A stretch of DNA of 35,170 nt, taken from a bacterium. Its GTDB lineage: Bacteria; CSSED10-310; JAJRTK01. This document shows, piece after piece, positions 31,601 through 35,170 of the stretch. The translations under genes were made by a program, and so were the position numbers. Under the pieces are notes generated by a model, which was not told the origin of the DNA, searched no databases, and was given only the letters and a program-made list of their open reading frames with translations. How positions within the stretch are numbered: position 1 is the stretch's first letter; the number at the start of each line of letters is the position of its first letter. The stretch lies in the NCBI GenBank assembly GCA_024278345.1, contig JAJRTK010000420.1, forward strand, positions 1 through 35,170, given 5' to 3'.

Positions 31601-32722
31601 ATGGAGACGACGACAATGAAGCGAGGGGAATGGATGCCTTGGCAAGGGGCTGAGACGTGGCAACTCCCCCATGGAGCGTCGCCGATGATGGCTGGGATTT
31701 GCTGTCGCTTACGGGGACGCTCCACGTCAGGTTTCTTCCTGTTGAGTCTATTTTTCTTTTTTGCGAGCCTTGGCATTGGCGGGGAGCATCCCGCACAGCC
31801 GTCGGCGGAGCTCCTGGTCAAAAAGAACGAGATTGAGACCGTCGAGGATTTCGAGGTGGAGCTTCGGATCATGGTGCCGGCGGGGAGTTTGGTTCGCCTT
31901 CCGGAGACCTTGCCGTGGGAAGCACCGTTTGAGTTGGCATCTTTCGAGTCTTCTCGAGAGGAGAAGGAGGGTGGAATCCAGGTGGTGGCCTCTTACCACC
32001 TCTGGTGCCGTCGGGCTGGCAGTTTCAAGGTCGGTCCGGTCAAGGTCGCCGTCACGCTTCCGGATGGTAAGGAAGTTTTGGTTGAAGCGGCTGCCGTGGA
32101 GATCCAAGTAGCCTCTTTTCTGGCGACTCTCCAATCTTCGCCGGGAGAGCTCCGCCCCCTCAAGGGTTTTTTGCCGCCGCCGCCTGAACAGGCGGGAAGC
32201 GCTAGGCTTTATTGGGGAGTTTTGGGGGCACTCTTGTTCGCCAGCTTCCTCTGGTGGTGGTTCCGCTTGCGAAATTCCCGTGGGTTCGGGGGTGGCGCCT
32301 TTCCGCCCCACGAGATTGCTCTGCGACGTTTGAAGGCATTGGAGCAGCGGGAACTGGACTCAGCGCGTTCTGTTGAGGCCTTCTACGTGGACCTTTCCGG
32401 GGCTTTGCGGCACTATCTTGAGGAACGGTATCGCATGCCAGTCATGGAGCAGACGACCCAGGAGATCAAACGGCATTTCGAGCCAAACCTGTTTGGCGTG
32501 AACTGGACGTTTCGGCTTTACCAGCTCCTTGAGCGGATGGATTTGGTGAAGTTCGCTAAGTTCCGCATTAGCGGCTCCGCGGCGTTTGAGGATCTCCAGG
32601 TCGCCCGAGCCTTGGTTGTGGAAGTCGTCGAGCGTGACCAGCGGTTACTGGAAGAGGAGCGCCGGAGGGCGGCGTTGGCCAAAAAGGGAGATCCCACGAG
32701 CCGGAAGGAGGCTGAGCGGTGA
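31601..32722 (+). CDS. BatD/DUF4381-like membrane protein
   Basis: This ~373-residue protein has an N-terminal signal helix (GFFLLSLFFFFASLG), then an exported beta-rich domain (ELLVKKNEIETVEDFEVELR, AGSFKVGPVKVAVTLPDGKE). One membrane helix follows (LYWGVLGALLFASFLWWWF), then a cytoplasmic helical tail (ALRRLKALEQRELDSARSVE, ALRHYLEERYRMPVMEQTT) that resembles DUF4381. ATG 31601 has GGGGAG 6 nt upstream but leaves 28 residues before the signal core. ATG 31685, with GGAG at 8-nt spacing, would give a conventional signal peptide and is a fair alternative. It stands at the BatD position of moxR-bat operons and its stop overlaps the next start (GTGA). Confidence 0.75.
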   Translation: METTTMKRGEWMPWQGAETWQLPHGASPMMAGICCRLRGRSTSGFFLLSLFFFFASLGIGGEHPAQPSAELLVKKNEIETVEDFEVELRIMVPAGSLVRLPETLPWEAPFELASFESSREEKEGGIQVVASYHLWCRRAGSFKVGPVKVAVTLPDGKEVLVEAAAVEIQVASFLATLQSSPGELRPLKGFLPPPPEQAGSARLYWGVLGALLFASFLWWWFRLRNSRGFGGGAFPPHEIALRRLKALEQRELDSARSVEAFYVDLSGALRHYLEERYRMPVMEQTTQEIKRHFEPNLFGVNWTFRLYQLLERMDLVKFAKFRISGSAAFEDLQVARALVVEVVERDQRLLEEERRRAALAKKGDPTSRKEAER

Positions 32723-33720
32723 GGTTTGCCCATCCCATCTTCTTTCTTTTGACGCTCTCTTTGCCGCTCTTGGCTCTGCGTTATTTTCATCCTCGTTTCA
32801 AGGCGTCATTGCCGAGCCTACAGTTTTCAGTCGTCGCCAGAGCCCGAAGAGCGGCGTGCTTGGCGGGCGGCTCTTGGGTGTGGCTGCCGCCATGGTTACG
32901 GCTTACAGCAGTGTTCCTTTTCGTCGTGGCCGCAGCCCGTCCCCAGCTTGTGAGTACGGAGCAGAAGCTGCGGGGAGAAGGTATCGACATTGTTCTTGCC
33001 CTGGATATCTCGGGATCGATGGAAGCCGCTGATTTCCAGCCAAAGAATCGCCTCAATGTAGCCATTGAGGTGATGGAGCGCTTTATCGAAGGTCGAGTGG
33101 GGGATCGCATTGGGTTGGTGGTTTTTGCGGGAAAAAGTTTTACCCAATGTCCTCTAACCCTTGATTACCGGGTATTGACGGAGCTTCTTCAACAGGTAGA
33201 TCCAAAATTGTCATCACAAGACGGAACGGCCATTGGGATGGGGTTGGCCAATTCACTCAACCGGTTGAAGGATTCTGATGCTTCCAGCCGCGTGGTGATT
33301 CTTGTGACGGATGGGCGAAATAATGTCGGCAAGATCGATCCTGTCACCGCGGCTCAGATGGCTAGCTCATTGGGTATTCGCGTCTATACGATAGGCGTGG
33401 GCAAGGATCGGTATCCGCCTGTTCTGGTGCAAGACTGGACTGGCCGTAAGAGGTATGTACGATCTGATGTACCGATGGAGCCCGACGAGGAGCTACTCAA
33501 GAAGATCGCAAAAAAAACTGGGGGCCGGTTTTATAGAGCGACGGATCGTCAGAAGTTTCAGGCAATCTTTGACGAAATCGATGCCTTGGAGAGGACGGAA
33601 TTCGAGTATGAGGTCTATGCCCAGTACGAAGAGCTGATGAAATGGCCCCTTGGATTGGGCGTCATCCTGTTGATGATTGAGCTCCTCCTGTCCCACGGAC
33701 GATATCGAGTACTGCCTTGA
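32719..33720 (+). CDS. batA: BatA-like VWA membrane protein
   Basis: This 333-residue inner-membrane protein has two N-terminal helices (residues ~5-20 and ~55-72) and one at the C-terminus (LGVILLMIELLLS). Between them is a VWA domain facing one compartment. The MIDAS motif is complete: DISGS in VLALDISGSM, Thr in QDGTAIGMGLANSL, and Asp in LVTDGRNN. The start GTG overlaps the previous stop by 4 nt. Bat proteins are proposed to form a complex with MoxR affecting envelope stress or aerotolerance; the role in this organism is unknown. Confidence 0.9.
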   Translation: MRFAHPIFFLLTLSLPLLALRYFHPRFKASLPSLQFSVVARARRAACLAGGSWVWLPPWLRLTAVFLFVVAAARPQLVSTEQKLRGEGIDIVLALDISGSMEAADFQPKNRLNVAIEVMERFIEGRVGDRIGLVVFAGKSFTQCPLTLDYRVLTELLQQVDPKLSSQDGTAIGMGLANSLNRLKDSDASSRVVILVTDGRNNVGKIDPVTAAQMASSLGIRVYTIGVGKDRYPPVLVQDWTGRKRYVRSDVPMEPDEELLKKIAKKTGGRFYRATDRQKFQAIFDEIDALERTEFEYEVYAQYEELMKWPLGLGVILLMIELLLSHGRYRVLP

Positions 33721-33738
33721 AAAGATGAAGGCTGAACG

Positions 33739-34761
33739 ATGCATTTTGCCGAGCCGAAAATGATCCTGTTGCTCCTGTTGGTGCCATCCTATTGGGTTCT
33801 GGTGTGGCGGGCGTATCGTCTCCATGATCGGCGCATCGAGCGGGTCGTCTCGAAATCGATGCGGCAGAGACTTGTTTCCCCTGCTTCCGGCCGGCGGAAG
33901 CTGCTCAAGCTGGTGTTGATTTCTCTGGCGTTGGCTTTTGCGGCACTGGCTGTAGCCCGGCCCCAGACCGGAATTCGCCTGGAGAGAGTAGAACAAAAAG
34001 GCGTCGATCTCTGCATTGCCGTGGACACCAGTCGAAGCATGTTGGCTTCGGATGTTGCTCCAACCCGGTTACAGGTTGCCAAACTCGAGATCCGCCGGCT
34101 TCTCGATGGGCTGCGGGGCGAGCGGATTGCGCTCATTGCCTTTGCCGGGGCGGCTTTTCTACAGTGTCCGTTGACAGTGGATTATGGTGCGGCGAGGGTA
34201 TTTCTCCAAGTCATCGACGAATCCCTGATCCCGCTTCCCGGGACGAACATTTCGGCGGCAATCGATTTGGCTCGGAAAAAAGTCTTTGCCGGGAAGGATG
34301 GTGGCGGAGTCCTGGTTTTGTTGACGGACGGCGAGGATCATTCGGGCAAAGTATCGGAAGCCGCTCAACGCGCTGCTCGCGAGGGGATGAGGATCTACAC
34401 GATAGGTTTCGGTTCTACGTTGGGTTCTCCTGTACCGGACGAAAGCGGAGAGGAGGGGAAATACAAGAAAAACTCGGAAGGCGAAATCGTGCTTTCAAAG
34501 TTGGATGTCTCAACCCTCCAACGAATTGCCGAAGTGACCGGGGGGCGTTATTTCCACGTGGAAGCTGGCGAGAGTGCTTTGTCGGCGGTCTTCGACGAGA
34601 TCGGGGCCCTGGAGGGCAAGCATCGGGGAGAGCGCCTTCGAACCGTATACGATGAACAGTTTCCCATGGTCCTCTTGTTTGCCATTCTCTTTCTTGCTCT
34701 TGAGCCGGTGCTCGGGGTGCGCCGCCGTGTGCGGGAAGACTGGAGAGGTAGATTCCAATGA
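33739..34761 (+). CDS. batB: BatB-like VWA membrane protein
   Basis: This 340-residue paralogue of the preceding gene has the same layout: N-terminal helices (MILLLLLVPSYWVLVW; VLISLALAFAALAVA), then a VWA domain with CIAVDTSRSM, PGTNISAAIDLA and LLTDGEDHSG completing the MIDAS. A C-terminal helix (MVLLFAILFLALEPVLG) follows. The 18-nt gap from batA and the overlap with the next gene (ATGA) show one operon. Confidence 0.9.
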   Translation: MHFAEPKMILLLLLVPSYWVLVWRAYRLHDRRIERVVSKSMRQRLVSPASGRRKLLKLVLISLALAFAALAVARPQTGIRLERVEQKGVDLCIAVDTSRSMLASDVAPTRLQVAKLEIRRLLDGLRGERIALIAFAGAAFLQCPLTVDYGAARVFLQVIDESLIPLPGTNISAAIDLARKKVFAGKDGGGVLVLLTDGEDHSGKVSEAAQRAAREGMRIYTIGFGSTLGSPVPDESGEEGKYKKNSEGEIVLSKLDVSTLQRIAEVTGGRYFHVEAGESALSAVFDEIGALEGKHRGERLRTVYDEQFPMVLLFAILFLALEPVLGVRRRVREDWRGRFQ

Positions 34762-35170
34762 GCTTGACTCGAAACTCGCATCCGGAATCCTGGACGACAA
34801 TCTTCCGATTTCCCAAGAGAAACGCAGGCGTGAGATGGACCTATTTTTTCTGGGGGGCCCTGTTGATCGCTTCAGTGAAAGTAGCGTCGGCCGCCACGAA
34901 TTGGGAGCCGGAATTGAGGGAGTTGGTTCAGGAGGCGGAGACTCTTTACGGAGAAGATAAGTTTGTCGAGGCGCAGCAGCGCCTTGAACAGGCTCTTGAC
35001 AAGAGGCCGGATTCCAAGCTGCTCCTCTACGATCTAGGTGTCTTGCTCTACCGCTTGGGGAACTACCAGGGTGCCTTGGGGAAGTTTCAGGGGGCTTTGG
35101 GCGATGTTGATTCCAAATTTGTGGCTAGTGTATACTACAACATAGGGAATTGCCAGTTTCGTCTGGAGAG
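34758..35170 (+). CDS. batC: BatC-like TPR protein, cut by the window end
   Basis: The frame opens at ATG 34758, overlapping the batB stop, and is still open at 35170, so 137 codons are visible and the 3' end is missing. A signal or anchor helix (TYFFWGALLIASVKVASA) is followed by TPR units: LVQEAETLYGEDKFVEAQQR, LEQALDKRPDSKLLLYDLGV and YRLGNYQGALGKFQGAL, then VASVYYNIGNCQFRLE. This matches the TPR BatC protein at this place in bat operons. It would be periplasmic. Confidence 0.85.
   Translation, partial: MSLTRNSHPESWTTIFRFPKRNAGVRWTYFFWGALLIASVKVASAATNWEPELRELVQEAETLYGEDKFVEAQQRLEQALDKRPDSKLLLYDLGVLLYRLGNYQGALGKFQGALGDVDSKFVASVYYNIGNCQFRLE

Noticed and set aside
1-35170. CRISPR arrays, tRNA/rRNA genes, transposases, phage genes
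   Set aside because: No regular repeat-spacer array, no recognisable tRNA or rRNA, and no transposase, integrase or phage proteins were seen on either strand.

Overview
The window reads as chromosomal DNA from a diderm (Gram-negative-type) bacterium. It carries a type IV pilus inner-membrane/secretin set (pilM, N, O, P, Q), lipoproteins with signal peptides, and a MoxR-Bat cluster. Coding density is high, GC content is moderately high, and GTG starts behind good Shine-Dalgarno (SD) sequences are common. Several gene pairs overlap by 4 nt (ATGA or GTGA). The phylum cannot be fixed from the sequence alone. The mix (EF-G-like paralogue, PilMNOPQ, Bat operon, giant NtrY-like kinase, solitary groES) would fit a Deltaproteobacteria-like or Acidobacteria-like lineage or an uncultured phylum; that is inference only.

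Layout. 1-291: non-coding, with three tandem perfect hairpins and degenerate repeats. 292-2975 (minus): the end of a polysaccharide-type operon, a methyltransferase followed by a GT4 glycosyltransferase. 3398-6880 (plus): a diacylglycerol-kinase-family lipid kinase and an alkaline-phosphatase-superfamily phosphodiesterase. 7176-14276 (plus): a sigma70-like promoter, pilM-pilN-pilO, a 306-nt structured spacer, pilP, pilQ and two lipoproteins. 14476-16565 (plus): a broken TPR-like gene, a Roadblock/LC7-like gene, aroQ and efp. 16572-17510 (minus): a membrane protein with a duplicated winged-helix-like tail. 17695-21271 (plus): an EF-G-like GTPase and clpX with its own promoter. 21504-25933 (plus): a 37-residue membrane peptide gene whose stop overlaps the start of a 1438-residue histidine kinase. 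25887-28708 (minus): a small membrane protein, a TPR/transmembrane protein and a class I mannose-6-phosphate isomerase. 28784-29071: groES without groEL, followed by a terminator. 29535-35170 (plus): moxR, a DUF58 gene, a BatD/DUF4381-like gene, batA, batB and a batC-like TPR gene cut by the window edge.

The most notable observations are these. (1) pilQ has an in-frame TAA immediately before the conserved final secretin strand LIFITP, and the same frame stays open for 39 more codons. (2) A second gene 2.1 kb downstream has an in-frame TAG with clear coding sequence on both sides. (3) A 37-aa transmembrane ORF is coupled by TGATG to a giant orphan sensor kinase. (4) Two identical 17-bp palindrome-containing sites lie 41 bp apart at the manA/groES divergent region. 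(5) A ~56-bp dispersed repeat is shared by two intergenic regions 23 kb apart. The two in-frame stops need checking against reads, because assembly error, recent pseudogenisation and readthrough make different predictions.
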